A DNA stretch of 64,000 nt, taken from assembly GCF_964340395.1 (NCBI RefSeq), contig NC_135563.1, forward strand, positions 24,137,309 to 24,201,308, given 5' to 3'. The notes under the pieces are model-generated. The model searched no databases. It was not told where the DNA came from and saw nothing but the letters and a program-made list of their open reading frames with translations. The translations under genes were made by a program, and so were the position numbers. Numbering within the stretch: the first letter of the stretch is position 1; every line of letters starts with the position of its first letter. Positions 16,871 through 29,416 of the stretch are shown here, in pieces. Source of the DNA: Glandiceps talaboti (lineage: Eukaryota; Hemichordata; Enteropneusta; Spengelidae).

Positions 16871-18632
16871 ATCGACCAACGTGTATGGTGCAAGTAACTG
16901 TTTAGTTTTTGTTCTGATGCAGTAGAATGTCTAACAGAGCAAGTCTTCTACTTGCGATGACATAGTCTTTCCCCAACAATAAAGTGTAAATTTGCGTAAT
17001 CCTACAATTGGCTGGCAAGTTCATAACATCATACATCGTACATTCTCTACTCATAACACAAAGGGATGTTCATTTACCCATTACTCGACAATATTGACGT
17101 CAGTGATATAACATAACATATAACATTAATATAGCATATCTAGCTACTCTGACTGGACAATTGAATGGAGTCTCTGGCACTTATTTTCTTGAATTGTAGT
17201 CGGAAATGTTAAATTGAAGGAGAAAATATGGCCAATATTCGACTATGATGATCAAGGTCACGAAAATCAGTAACGTCTATCAAGCTATAGTCACTGTATA
17301 GTGTCTGACTTTTGTGCCATAGGCGTTAGAGATATGACTGTCCGCGAATAGGCAGAAGTATTGACAGACATGGTTCAACCCTATAACCCCCTCCAGGCTG
17401 TGTCCAATACTCGAATACAGATTATCTATAACACCATATATAAATGTGAACTAACCAAAAACGTAATAACAATACCACTATACTTCCTAAGGTCATCGAC
17501 AATTTCTCCACTGTCTAATGCTAAAGTTCAACCAGGGGAAATTTTAAGATAAAGTGATGAATAAAAAATGTAGATAGTTATACATTAAAACTACTTATTC
17601 GCTATTTCAAACAATAACATAACTTGTATGTACACATTGTGGGTAATTTATTTAACTGTAAGAAAATACAGTCTGTCTCTGTAAAGCACAATTGCATACT
17701 TTCGAAATTGAAATACAGACCTAAATAGTAAGAAATACTGCACGCGTACGTTTAGCTTGCAAAGCCATTTATTTTAAGCAGAAAAAGTTAGAATATATCA
17801 TATATTTTATGTCCGAGGATCTACTGCCAAAACGATAAATAACATAATTTTGTAGTTTTACGTGTGATAAGAGCAAATGATTTGAGTTCATGTCAGAATG
17901 GCCATTCACCTCAAGCAATGCCTTAGAAATGATACCGTACCAAATCCGCCGCCTCAAAGCCGTATAAAAGAGAGTAACCCCAAAGCACCACATACACAGA
18001 AGGAACAGGTTTTCTCAGACTAGTTTCAGTTTTACCAGTCAATATCGTATAAAACATCTAATTCAGTTTATGAATGAAAATAGTTAGATTCGTCTTATTT
18101 TGATGTAATTTAAACGCAATTCAAACTCATCAGTGCAAATGCTTGTCCCTGCCTGTGTCTTTCAATTGATTTAGTTCTGTCTAGCTAATAACAATAATTT
18201 GCAAAATTTTCACAATCCAGACCGAGCCTACGGTAATAGTTATTGAAGTCATGAAAATAGACACTGTAGTCTAGGTTACAAGAATCTTATCAATGGTGTA
18301 TGCCAAACGATTATGGACACTAAGTTGTCACGTATAGTTGAATCCCTTTGAATCCCTTTTATTATGAATTAAAACAACAGCTTTTCAAAACCAATAAACG
18401 TCACGTCGGTACAACCAAGACTACGTACTCATGTTGTACTCTTGTACATGTCTGTCCATATCTGTCTTCTGGTGTAAGTATGTCGATGAGACTCCTATTA
18501 TGCAATCGACTTTACTGAGAACGTTTAAGATAATTTCTAAGGCCACCGAGGGCATGCATCGACTTGTAAGTATTTCCACTCCTGTAAAAACATTTCTCAA
18601 CTCAGCCTGCACTTCTTGAAATTACAGTTCCA
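16871..18632. other. Intergenic, nothing recognised
   Basis: No coding exon or repeat family recognised. The overlapping ORFs near 18421-18619 on both strands show no family motif. Confidence 0.5.
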
Positions 18633-18720
18633 TGTAATAATAAAAAAATAAAATAAACGATTCATAAAGCGCCAATATATCAAATTAGAATTGCTTAGAG
18701 GCGCTGTATAATGCTAAAAG
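18633..18720 (-). mobile_element. Possible LINE/SINE 3' tail fragment
   Basis: On the minus strand the order is 'ACAGCGCCTCTAAGCAATTC', then 'GGCGCTTTATGAAT', then an A/T-rich ATTT/ATT tail. This resembles the GCGCTTTATAAA + simple-repeat 3' ends of L2-like elements, in the same layout as at 14697-14832, but it is short and I give it modest confidence. Confidence 0.4.
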
Positions 18721-19389
18721 CGATACAAATGTTACAAAGTCGGACAAAACTTAAAAATGACATTCTCAAAAATGACTAAGTTGACGTACGTCTATCTATA
18801 TACTTTATAAAGTCTGAAATTGATGTACGTTGCGTTCAACAGCTCGATATGCTCGCCGTAACGCAACGAAAGTGGTATTTCTGAAGCATCTAACAATCAC
18901 GCAAACGACCAATGTCCAGTGAATGTACATCACTATCTGTTGCGCCAACGAGCTAGGGAGTCTCTTGTGTTTAAGTTAACGTCTTATGCATACAAGAGAG
19001 AAACCCCTTCAATAGAAACATGGAACTAAGCACACAAAGACTCCCTACATCCGCATACAAATTCAAACAGTTCGATCAATGTCGACAGATACCGCTGTAA
19101 TTTATGGTTGGGCGCCGATAATTTTAAACTTAGCCGCTAAGCGAGTGATTTTATACCCTTTCCATACGAATAACATGAGAAGTACGCCGAAACATGAAAA
19201 ACAGATTTGGAAAGCACGAAACATTTTACCTAGCAAGGCACTATAACTATAATGGTTGAAAACAGAAATTGTGAAGGATTTTTACACCAAATACCCCGTA
19301 CCTTTAATCCATTACTATCATATTTCAAACGTCGTGACTTAATTACAGTTCACTAGATATGGTTTATAATGTAAAACAAATATGTATAT
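18721..19389. other. Intergenic, nothing recognised
   Basis: No gene or repeat recognised. Confidence 0.5.
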
Positions 19390-19392
19390 TTA

Positions 19393-20752
19393 GGGACCGG
19401 TAAGTTTCTCCGGCCGGGGGGGGGGGGGTGACTGGGGGGGGGGGGTGGATTCTTCCATCGAGCCGACAAAAAGTCACTGACCCCCCCCCCCCCCCATCTG
19501 TAAAACCAAAAACAGGCTGACCCCCTATCACTTAATTCTAAAACATGATGACCCCCATGTATCATATTTTATAAGATCCCGGGACTATCATATAATCACT
19601 GACTACAAAGGATAAATATATTCCAAAAAGAGTTTTATAGCATCTTGACAGTGAAATGTAGGGGGAAAGGGGTCTCCCCCTAGAAGCCCTGGAGGATTTT
19701 TACTCTTAAAAGTCAATTTTGTCAGACACTTTCAGACAATAATTTCCAAGCTTTACAAGACAATACCAATATGTAAAAAGCAACTACATAGGGTTGAAGT
19801 ATTTTGAAATAAAGTTTAATAGCATATTGACAGCAAGAGGTAGGAGGAAGAGCTTGAGACTGTGATGTGTTCACCTCATGTGGGGTCCTAGGGGGTCTCC
19901 CCTAGAAGCCCTGGAGTTTTGTTTTTAGCTCTTAAAGCCAATTTTTAGGCTATTCAGACCCTTTCAAGCAATAACCTCCAAGCTTTACAAGACAACACCA
20001 TCAAGTATTTAATGGTATCATTATAGTAAAGGTCAGCACATCTAATGGTAGTGTCATTGGTGGAGGAGATTTGGAGCTTTAAGGCAATTGTAGACTATCT
20101 TGGCAACCATTTCACATCTTTAAAAGACAATATCATCTCAACTTAGCATAGGGTGAAAATATTTAAGAAAAGTTTAATACCATTATGACAGTAAAAAGGT
20201 TGGTGCTTCTGACTGTCAGTTGAATGCATGAGTGACATCTGAGGGTAAGGGAGTCCTTGGGGTTTTCCCCTGGCAGATCTGGATTTTTTTCTATTAAGGC
20301 AATTTTTAGGTTATTCATAGCCTTTGAGGAATATTTTCAAGCTTTGTAAAGCTGACGTAAATGTAAATGAGTGTCCGAAATAGAAAGTGCATTGTTCTTA
20401 TCTGACAAGAGTTCATACTGAAGAGTATAACAACTTAGGTTAACTTCTTTTTATAAACTATCTACAAAGATTACCATTACGAAACGTACAAGTTCACTTT
20501 TGCCCCAAAGTGCAATATAAGTAAAATATTGATTGTGAAAGAGCCAAGCATTTACATGACATGTCCTGTAACTAGTGTGGTAGCTAGGTAATACATGTAT
20601 ATTTATATGTATAGTTATCACAATCCAAAACACAATGACCCCTATCCACAATTTTCAAAACAGCATCAACCCTATACTGCCAATTTCAAAAACAGGGTGA
20701 CCCCCACCCACCAATCCATCGCCACCCCGTCGATGAGAAACTGACCGGTCCC
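19393..20752. mobile_element. Non-autonomous PIF/Harbinger-like DNA transposon (1.36 kb)
   Basis: Left terminus GGGACCGGTAAGTTTCTC and right terminus (reverse complement) GGGACCGGTCAGTTTCTC are 17/18 identical. The element is flanked by the trinucleotide TTA on both sides (19390-19392 and 20753-20755), a TWA-type duplication diagnostic of PIF/Harbinger. There is no transposase ORF. The interior holds about four diverged units of ~180 bp (landmark 'AGCATnTTGACAG' at about 19638, 19820, 20011 degenerate, 20179), each with a 'GGGGTCTCCCCTAGAAGCC'-type block and 'CCAAGCTTTACAAGACAA'. Long G and C tracts sit just inside the ends. Confidence 0.78.
19417..19495. repeat. Poly-G and poly-C tracts inside the transposon terminus
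   Basis: Two G runs (about 13 G each, near 19417-19429 and 19434-19447) are followed some 40 bp later by a C run of about 14-15. They could pair as a hairpin or form G-quadruplexes. Tracts this long are prone to sequencing and assembly error. Confidence 0.85.
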
Positions 20753-20755
20753 TTA

Positions 20756-21226
20756 ATTATAAATCTGGGTGTAATAACGGATATTGAAGTGGAAGAAATG
20801 TAACAGATAGCGTTGCCTTATAAAAGTTGAAGGTATTTATTTCAGCCGGTGAACGAATTAGAACGTGCAAATAAAAGTAAGTTTGGAGAGGGGACGTGAG
20901 GGATGGTGCTGTTGCTATTTTTTGGCGTACACTTCTGTTTACTTCTTTGTTATCTTGCATTCGAGTATATGAAGTTATCTTGATGCATTTTCATTCAAAC
21001 TATACGTTTCATAGTTTACGTTTTGAGTACAACTGGACAATTATAAGGCAATTTCGCCCCAAAGTAAGCTAGACAAAAATTGTTCATGTAGCATTTAGAC
21101 TCATTGAAATTTACCTGTATTGTCTGAACAAGTACTTAGTTATGCACCTGATAAGTTAACGTGTCGAACATTTGCTGTTACTTGTTCAAGGAAATACCAC
21201 CCTATTGTAAGATAAAATTATCGATA
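20756..21226. other. Intergenic, nothing recognised
   Basis: No gene or repeat recognised between the Harbinger-like element and Helentron-like copy 4. Confidence 0.5.
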
Positions 21227-22260
21227 ACCAGATTTGAACTGTCTTCAATAACGGCAAAGTCTTTACATTTTCTTTCCTATACACAATAATTGTTGGGATG
21301 CAATATTCTTAGCTATAGCTATCATACATGGTATGCTCCTTACTTGGCAAATTGTTATACCTATACAAATTGTTATAAGAATCTGACGTTCGTATACTTA
21401 AGATATTGCCTTATTACAGGAAACCATTAATTATGCAAATGAGTAATCTAGCCTTATTACTAAAAATCATTAATTATAAAATATTACAACTAACATTTAC
21501 ATCAACAAGCATTTTAGAACAGTTGCTTATTATTGTGGTTGATGTATGTACCAAAATATATTGAATTTGAAGAGAGCATTCTTAAGATATAGCCTAATTA
21601 CGAAAATCATTAATTATGATAATGACTCTTTAAAACTAACAGTTACATCAATAATCTTTATAAGAATGTGCGCCATGGTATTATGAATGAATGTACCAAA
21701 TTATAGAACTTGAAGCTTCCACTTTTCATATATAGCCATTAATTATGCAAATGATTCATTACAACTAAAAAGTACGTCAACAAGCTCAGGACATGTGCAC
21801 TTTGTTATGTGTTTGATGTATGCACCAAGTTATACGGAATTTCAAGCGTGCATTCTTAACATATAGCCTAACTACTGAAAATCGTTAATTATGTAAGTGA
21901 GTCTTTAAAACTAAAAACTATATATGACACATGCACTTTGTTATCATTAATGTATGTGCCAAATTATATGTGAATTTGAAGTGTACATTCTTAAGCAATA
22001 GCCTAATTACCGAAAACCATTAATTATGCTAATGACTGGTTTATATTCATGGCATGTTTACAAAACCTAATCAGTTCTGGCAATTACCCTGAAGAATATG
22101 CACCAAATTAAATTTCGTTTGAATTGAGATAGCCGTTTTCGGGAAAACAATGACACAGGCAGACATACATACATATATACATACATACATACATACATAC
22201 ATACATACATACATACGGACTTTTCATCCCGAAAATATAGCCTTCCCTTACTGAAGGGTA
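21227..22260 (+). mobile_element. Helentron/HINE-like element, copy 4
   Basis: Left end AACCAGATTTGAACTG; ~140 bp units with 'TATGTACCAAA' landmarks near 21546, 21689, 21827, 21952 and 22097; right end 'CCTTCCCTTACTGAAGGG'. The microsatellite at the conserved position (about 22157-22216) is (ATAC)n, not the (GACA)n of copies 2 and 3. So the site of the microsatellite is conserved in the family while its repeat unit is not. Confidence 0.62.
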
Positions 22261-25083
22261 AAATGAGTGGTCATCATGCAATATTTATGAATAGAGAACA
22301 AAATTTAACCAAGTTCTGGCTAATTCGCGCAGCTTTGGTTTTCCAAGTGAATGTCAAAATTTGTCCCAAAAGCGTATTTTCCTTAAAGACATTAGCTTGT
22401 GTTATAAGGTTCCAAATTAAACAACTAAAACTAATCGATTTTATCGATTAATATTAATTTAAGAAATTTTAATCGAACTCCGGTAGACCAAAATAAGTTG
22501 AAAATAAAACATACTCAGGTCGCATTTACCTCAATAGATGCTTTATCCGAGGTGTGCGAATTTGCAGACCTCATAGATACTCTGAAACGCTTATCAGCAT
22601 ACACAGTGTTGTAGACCTTATAGATACTCTGCATGAAAAGCCTGTCAGCATGCACAGTGTTGCCTCGTATCATTTATGTGGATTACATTTAGAATATACG
22701 TCAAAGCGAACACATTTCCTTTATGGACACCTATCAGACAATATCTAGAGTGATACAAAGAGATGTCAAAATCCGTCCTGTAGAATGGACGTGCCAAACT
22801 ATTACGTCTGTGTTTGCTGATTACAGAGAAAGCCCGCTTTCATGGTGTTAACCCACAGTACAGACATACTGGGGTACACTTTGTAAGTTACAAAGCTATA
22901 GTCACTGTGTAAATACAGCTAAAGTATGCCCATGTTTGTTTAAAATACAGCTATGGATGCTTTTTCAATAGGATACAGCTGTTGCGGACTTCATCACATC
23001 TCTTGTATTTACATCACACGGAATATAAACATTGCTGTTTGTTATCTGGTTGTGTGCACTATGAAAACAAAAGTTACGGAACCCCACTCCAAAGCACTGC
23101 AGTTATGTGATCACAATTTGACACTATCTTTCAAATGCGCATTGTACTTATTCTTGTTGAAGATGATAGTCACCCACCAGAAGATTTAACACAGAGCTTT
23201 ATGGTATATATATAAGGGTGGTTTGAATACATTTAAAAAACATCTGAACATTTTTAAATTATCAGTCGAAATAAAAATAGTTTTAGTTTCTTCTTCTGCA
23301 GTACAGTATCTGAAATGAAATTCTGTTAAATTTATTACTTTCGTACCATTTAATGGGGATTTTTTTAAACGCTGATTAATTCAAAAAGTGGAATCTTTGA
23401 CTCTAAGAGTTTGGTAAAATTAAATTAATGACATTTCTGAAGTCAGTGTGGTGTCTTTGGTTGCCGAATTCAAGGTAGAGAAGGAGAAGTGAAAGTGTTC
23501 TAATAAAGGACATTTATGTTATTATAATAAAAGAATCTTTCAGCTAACAATTTTCATTTCCTCTTTAGCTGGATTCCTTTGTCGGTCTCAGCTCTTAAAT
23601 GTCTATTAATCAACGAACCCACAAGCTTATAAACATGGGTTGATGTTCGTCTATAAGCGAAAAGATCTCTTTTTGTTGTGCCCTATTAAAATCGATATAT
23701 GGTATCTGTTGCTTTTGCCTATATAAACTACGTATAGTATACGAATGCCATATTCTTATATGTCACGTTAATTTTACTGCTTGGAAAACAGAAGCACAAA
23801 TAAAATGTGATCTGAGAACATAACATATTATTTGATGATCTCCCAACGTTTATTTCGTTTTTCTTTCTACTTGTGCGAAAACTCACCAAATGTACATTTT
23901 ATAGCGATCACAAGCTTATCAATGGATTTACACGTGAAATGACTTTGCCCCCTGCAATTCTATCTGGTTACAGGTTCGAACTATGTGATAATAACATAAA
24001 GATATCCGCTGCTTTTGAGTGTTATCCGTGACCAGATCATTAACACGTATTACTCTTTTCAACATGCGATTTGAGACGATGTGCACGTTTGATAAAAGTT
24101 AACGATCTGTATAACGGAAAGAAACTCTCACATTTAATGTTCACCTTTGGTGCCGGATGACATTATAGAAATACATTCACAATGTAAACGCATAGTACAG
24201 TGTTAGATTTCAAATGCTTTCACATGTTAATGCGATGACGCCATTGGAAGCTACGTTTTAGTGTTGCTAGATGTGGTACAAAGAGCTTTTATATGAATAT
24301 ATAGACATTATATCAAGTCACACTGGATTGCAATGATTTTACACCACATGAAAACATGTACAGTTAGTGATACTAGTAGGTTACACTACTCCTCCAGGAT
24401 TATCAATAATATGTGTACTTGATTTTTCAATCATCCTATATCACAAAATATCAATAAACTGGAAGAATAAAATTAACTTATATATATGCGTTCCAACATT
24501 TTACGATAACAACCCTATTTATCATCAACGGCTAAATGTTGGAATCGTTATACTGTGGCACACGGAAAGTGCTTGTGTCAAATTGAAAGCATGCTGTGGT
24601 GATGTTCACATACCTATTGAAACCCAAATATTGTATTAGTAAAACGTTTTAATTTTTAATTTTTGAAGGGCATGGCATTACCATTGTTTCTAAAAAATTT
24701 CTTTTTAGATTCTGACATCTCACGATATTTCAATCGAAATTTAAGGTCGGCTTAGAAAAACTATGTTGATCGGAACTATATATTTTCTTTCACTTTCACT
24801 AGCGTTACCTTGATTCAATTGATAAAAAGTAGCAATGCATACCAGTTGCTTATTTCGCCAAAATACTAAATTAATTCATAATTCTAATAAGAGAGAATAG
24901 AGGAAATAATTTCTTGTGAGACAAGTAAAATAAGAAAATATATATTGTTAGAATACCTAGATCGTAGAAAGTAGCTCAAAGGTCACCCTTCAAACTTCAG
25001 TGTTTGCATTGTATGATCCTGAGAAGGTCAAGATGTTTAATATGAACATTTAATTACCCGTTTAAAATTACAAGTAGTAACTG
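22261..25083. other. Intergenic with a small tandem duplication
   Basis: No gene recognised. Near 22567-22670 a ~55 bp segment containing 'AGACCTnATAGATACTCTG' and 'TCAGCATnCACAGTGTTG' occurs twice in tandem. Other ORFs here (22953-23189, 24367-24639) show no family motif. Confidence 0.5.
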
Positions 25084-25200
25084 ACGTATATATATGTATG
25101 TATATATATATATAACTCGATGAGTATCAATCTGCTAAGACAGTGCTCTATACCGCAGTGGCAGAGTGCAATGGAGCGCAATATATATATATATATATAA
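25084..25200 (-). repeat. (TA)n-bounded copy of the 60-bp block from the hammerhead repeat
   Basis: Between two short TA runs lies AACTCGATGAGTATCAATC...GCAGTGGCAGAG (about 25113-25166). This is the same ~60 bp block that follows the hammerhead ribozymes at 36 and 58 kb. The ribozyme-bearing part is absent; the sequence passes from GCAGAGTGCAATGGAGCGCAA straight into TA repeats. The strand given is the sense in which the block follows the ribozyme in the complete copies. Confidence 0.8.
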
Positions 25201-27652
25201 GAAAAATGGGCTTAATATATTATGGTATAAATTTAACTTATTTAGACTTATTTTCATGGTCATTTGGCTTGATGCGAGGGTTACCATGTAAAACGTTTCC
25301 AAATCGATCGTTTTGTGTTTATCGATCAATCACTGGAAGTAATTGACCGTTACTGGGCAGTGGCTTTTCACCTAAATTTCCACAATCAAAACCTAGTTCT
25401 TACAACATTCAAATTTGCATCTGACCTGTGTGAACATCTTATAGTATACTTAATGTAGGCCAGATAATCTCAGATGTACGTTCCAGAATCATTTCAGTAT
25501 ACCACTTTTCAATAAGATTAGTATTCACTGAAAAAGTATTTAAATTTCAAATATTAGTCACATGTACAATTTCTAAAACACATTTCAAATGTCATTCAAT
25601 TCAGTATCTTAACTGGCATGTTCTGCCCCAAGGACATGCTTATGAATATAAATGTCACATCCTCGTGACACACTTTCATGATATTACTCTTGAATCACCG
25701 GTTACATATTCGTATAGTCCATGATATGGTTATTCTGGTATTCTGACGGAAAAGCAATTCAATAATTCAAATGAAAAGGAATCAAAAGTAGATTGTTTTG
25801 CTAGGTATAAACGGAAATACATCTATGGGGGTATGAACGTAATATTCATATTGTATTAAGAATTAGGAATTAAGCAAGGAGGCCTGTGTGTATAAGGTTA
25901 AAATCTTTCCTACGTGTCTCTCATATGTATAAATTGCGATTTGCATAAGTAAATCTTGACACTGGAAAGTGAAAGCTAAACTCTCCAATTATATCGCGCA
26001 TGCGTTCATTTCGTACAGTAGCGACCACACGACTTACTTTTAAAGTCGATCCTAAGCACTATTGGTATTTATCTCTACTCTATCTATTTGAATCAGCAGC
26101 CTACATTTATGACGAATGTTATCTCAGCAAATATGCTATTCGTTTGCAAACAAGCGATAGCAGAACGGATAACTAACTCAGAATGGTACAGCACCAAATG
26201 TTAAGCAGTTATGTCAATGTAAATAAAATTTAGACATATAGACATTTCATTTTATGGTTTCAAATATAAAGTTTTCAATGTCGGTTTATCAATTAAGGTT
26301 TATTTGATGTAATTTATATAAATGTCATGTTCACACAGATGTAGTGTATTCTACTCATGTGAAAATCATCGTCAAAATAGCAGAGAGAAGCATCCAATAC
26401 TCATTGCAATGTCAAAATACCATGACACGTGTTTCATTCCCAGTAACGTGAGCTGTAAATTAGTATAAATAAAACACAATTGTTCGACCCTCTAAAATAC
26501 TATTTTAGCTTGATTAAATGTTAGCTAATTTTGGGCTTTAAGATCCAACTTGAAATTTTCGACAGTCCGAATGGATCTTGCCCTGAGCGCTTCAAAAAAA
26601 TATATACAAAGCCCATCGTTTTGGGAACACATATGCTGTTTCATGTAGAAACATACCTCAATGCTACTAAAAACTTCAGTTACCCCGTTCATCATTTGTC
26701 AACCGGGCAAGGGTGATTCTAACAGACAAACTGACAGAAACAGATACATCGTAATGAAAACAGTATTCAACTGATTCCATTCGTACACAGAGTCGCTGAC
26801 GTAGTTCTCTGATCGGAGAAGTATTTCTGATATTGTATAGGTAGGCATCTACATTGAACTGTGAAAGGGAATTATTTGCAGGGAAAACGCTCTCATTCCT
26901 GTTAAAGTCTCGCAATTTTATGACTTAATATAACCATGATAGGTTTTAAGAGTGTATCTTAATCTAGTTTCCTGCTGTAACGATTGTTCGATGGTTTGAG
27001 CATTATTATAGGTATGCTGTATTCAACTTTATTTACATAATAGTCGACATGCGCAGATCGTTATCACAAGTTATCACCGTCATCACATTGAAAGTGTTCT
27101 GGTAGATTTACTATTTGCCTAGGGGGTCTCACAACAATATCCTTCGATCTATCGACCACTTCAACGCATTGTATGGTTTTGAGGGTTTGGAACGCGAGTG
27201 TTTTTCATTTTTTGTGATAAATCCAATACATTCTATTTTTCAGTCGCCTTCATCGCAGTCACGAGTCTGACTTCTCCGCTGAGTACATTGTTGGGATCGG
27301 CAGGAGGTATCTTCATTTCGACTTTGTGTTATAGTGGCAGGAAGATGAGGACGATTTGTAAAACCCGCTTCTTAAACGTTTACTGACAGCCGACGGACGA
27401 TTTCTTGTGACTAGCTGCAGGTGATTATTTGCTATCAGTATGGAAGGATTGTAATTTTAGCGTGTGTACATTAACATCAAATTCTGTAACTGTAGTCAAC
27501 AGTGGAATCTGCTGTGAACAGGTCCCGTTAGTCAGCCCAGCAGTGCAAACTCCGTCGCATCTACTCACAAACTGTGTGTTATATCGGCAGCTAACGCCCA
27601 CGAGTTAAACATATTCGTTATGGTTTGTGATGAGAGTAGACGCATGGCATAA
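25201..27652. other. Region upstream of the receptor gene
   Basis: No exon identified. It should contain the promoter and possibly 5' UTR exons of the receptor at 27791, but I cannot point to a TATA box, initiator or splice site with confidence. ORFs at 26531-26716 and 26676-26915 overlap on opposite strands and have no family motif. Confidence 0.45.
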
Positions 27653-27790
27653 AGTGTAAGGGAGACAGAACGTGATTATTCTCTGGCGTATTGGCAAGCC
27701 GTAGTCAGCTGTAGGTATACACAGTGGCTTTGTTTGTTATCATCGAAGCTTTATTTTTCTAATCGAGCTAGCAGCTTTATCCGACATACC
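27653..27790 (+). other. Probable 5' UTR of the receptor
   Basis: The receptor frame is open from the TAA at 27650-27652 to the ATG, but contains no ATG. A TTG at 27734 could extend the protein by 19 residues. Those residues show no conserved feature, and the Kozak-perfect ATG makes this extension unlikely. Confidence 0.5.
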
Positions 27791-29416
27791 ATGGTGGATT
27801 CCGTTGACATCAACATATCATGTCCAGGTACAATTAATACCACATACCAAACAAATATGGACATTTTTGACGCATATGATGTGACGTTCGCGATCAAAAC
27901 AGTTGCGTTAGGAAGCATCAATATAATCGTCATATTGGGAAATATATTAGTAATTCTAGCCGTTGCTATTTCGAGGAAATTACGAACAGTAACGAACCAT
28001 TTTATCGTGTCGTTGGCCATGGCAGATCTTCTGTTAGGATTATCTGTTTTGCCGTTTTCAGCAACTCTTGAGGTGTTGTCTTACTGGGTTTTTGGAAATA
28101 CATGGTGTGTGGTGTGGCTCGCTGTTGATGTGTTAATTTGTACTGCTTCGATTTTGAATCTCTGTGCCATCAGCCTAGACAGATATATCGCAATCACAAG
28201 ACCGATGACTTACAACAGCATCATGTCACCATGCAAGGCAAAGACACTTATAGCCGCGGTATGGATTGTAGCCTTTGTGATTAGCTTTCCGCCATTGGTC
28301 GGATGGAACGAACGACATACTAACGCAAATTCGGGAGAAATGTTGACAGGCGGTCACTCAGACTTCAATTTTACTTTTAACGATTCCAGCGAAATGGATA
28401 TGTGGCTGCTAATTCATGGACTTCGAAACCAAAGTGAGGGCAGTTATAATACACAGGAGAATCTCACTGAGACATGGTTACAAACCTTGAGCCAGGATGA
28501 ATTTTATCCCATGGCCTCAGGCGATAACGTTGTTGATGTAATAAATGAAACATGTGGTGGTTTATATGTGAGTAATTCGTCTGCGTTGCAATGCACACTC
28601 ACATCGGAACCAAGTTACATTGTTTACTCAGCATTAGGATCCTTCTTTATTCCTTCGTGTATTATGCTATTTCTATACTGGCGAATTTACAGGGAAGCGT
28701 GTGAAGCGCATATGAGCAATAAACGAGGATACAAACTAACCAAAGGGAGTAATGCAGCCAGTCAAGACGAGGCGTTACGTTCGTCGATGGTTCTGCGTAT
28801 CCATCGAGGCAATTCGACTCGAACCAAACCATATCATATGACTAGCTCTTTCAATAATGGTTATTCATGTCGCCCAACCCACTATTGTAAAAACAGGAGG
28901 AAACCAAAGGAACGACTGAATTGCCTTTTTCGAAAAAATCCCCATGGTGTCTCCAACGGGTCGACGTTGGAGAGAACTCGACGAAAATCAAGTACACGAC
29001 TCGCTGAGCACTTGAAAAGGTTGCATAAGGAGACGAGGGCCGCAAAAACCTTGGCCATAATAGTGGGAGCTTTTATTTGCTGTTGGATGCCTTTCTTTAC
29101 TGTGTACCTCCTCGGAGCATTTTGCCCTAACTGTACACCTGGAATTGTATTCAAAATATTTTTTTGGCTAGGTTATTGTAACTCTGCGGTGAATCCCGCT
29201 ATATACGCCATGTTTAGTAAAGATTTTCGGGGAGCTTTTAAAGAAATTATTTGGTATTGTTGTTCTCGACGAAAAAATATACCTGCAACAGTGAATATGG
29301 CAAGACGTTGGACGGTGAGAGAGAGTATTAGTTTTTCGTCAGCAGAAACATCTTTGTCTTTTCAGCGACTTCCATCTCATGGCAGTAGAAGCTGTAACTC
29401 GCGAATATCGATTTGA
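27791..29416 (+). CDS. Biogenic amine GPCR, alpha-type octopamine (OAMB-like) receptor
   Basis: A 541-residue class A receptor in one uninterrupted ORF; such receptors at the plasma membrane bind small amines and signal through G proteins. The start is the first in-frame ATG, in a strong context (ACCATGG); the open frame extends to 27653 but without an earlier ATG. Visible hallmarks: N51 (TM1), D79 (TM2), C106 with C268 (disulfide), D113 (amine-binding aspartate of TM3), D130-R131-Y132, W158, serines S280 and S284 with P288 in TM5, C431-W432-M-P434-F435-F436, W459/Y462, N468-P469-x-x-Y472, and C490/C491 as likely palmitoylation sites. The N-terminus has NIS and NTT glycosylation sites. ECL2 is about 100 residues with many N-x-S/T sites, as in insect OAMB. 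Segments such as VYSALGSFFIP, WLAVDV-ICTASILNLCAISLDRY and FWLGYCNSA-NPAIY match alpha-type octopamine receptors more closely than vertebrate alpha1-adrenergic ones. Ligand choice cannot be fixed from sequence. Confidence 0.93.
   Translation: MVDSVDINISCPGTINTTYQTNMDIFDAYDVTFAIKTVALGSINIIVILGNILVILAVAISRKLRTVTNHFIVSLAMADLLLGLSVLPFSATLEVLSYWVFGNTWCVVWLAVDVLICTASILNLCAISLDRYIAITRPMTYNSIMSPCKAKTLIAAVWIVAFVISFPPLVGWNERHTNANSGEMLTGGHSDFNFTFNDSSEMDMWLLIHGLRNQSEGSYNTQENLTETWLQTLSQDEFYPMASGDNVVDVINETCGGLYVSNSSALQCTLTSEPSYIVYSALGSFFIPSCIMLFLYWRIYREACEAHMSNKRGYKLTKGSNAASQDEALRSSMVLRIHRGNSTRTKPYHMTSSFNNGYSCRPTHYCKNRRKPKERLNCLFRKNPHGVSNGSTLERTRRKSSTRLAEHLKRLHKETRAAKTLAIIVGAFICCWMPFFTVYLLGAFCPNCTPGIVFKIFFWLGYCNSAVNPAIYAMFSKDFRGAFKEIIWYCCSRRKNIPATVNMARRWTVRESISFSSAETSLSFQRLPSHGSRSCNSRISI

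Noticed and set aside
25113-25170. tRNA-like SINE head in the 60-bp block
   Set aside because: No A-box/B-box spacing or cloverleaf could be built from the block in either orientation.
27734-27790. Extended receptor start at TTG 27734
   Set aside because: It is not an ATG, the extra 19 residues show nothing conserved, and a Kozak-perfect ATG follows at 27791.
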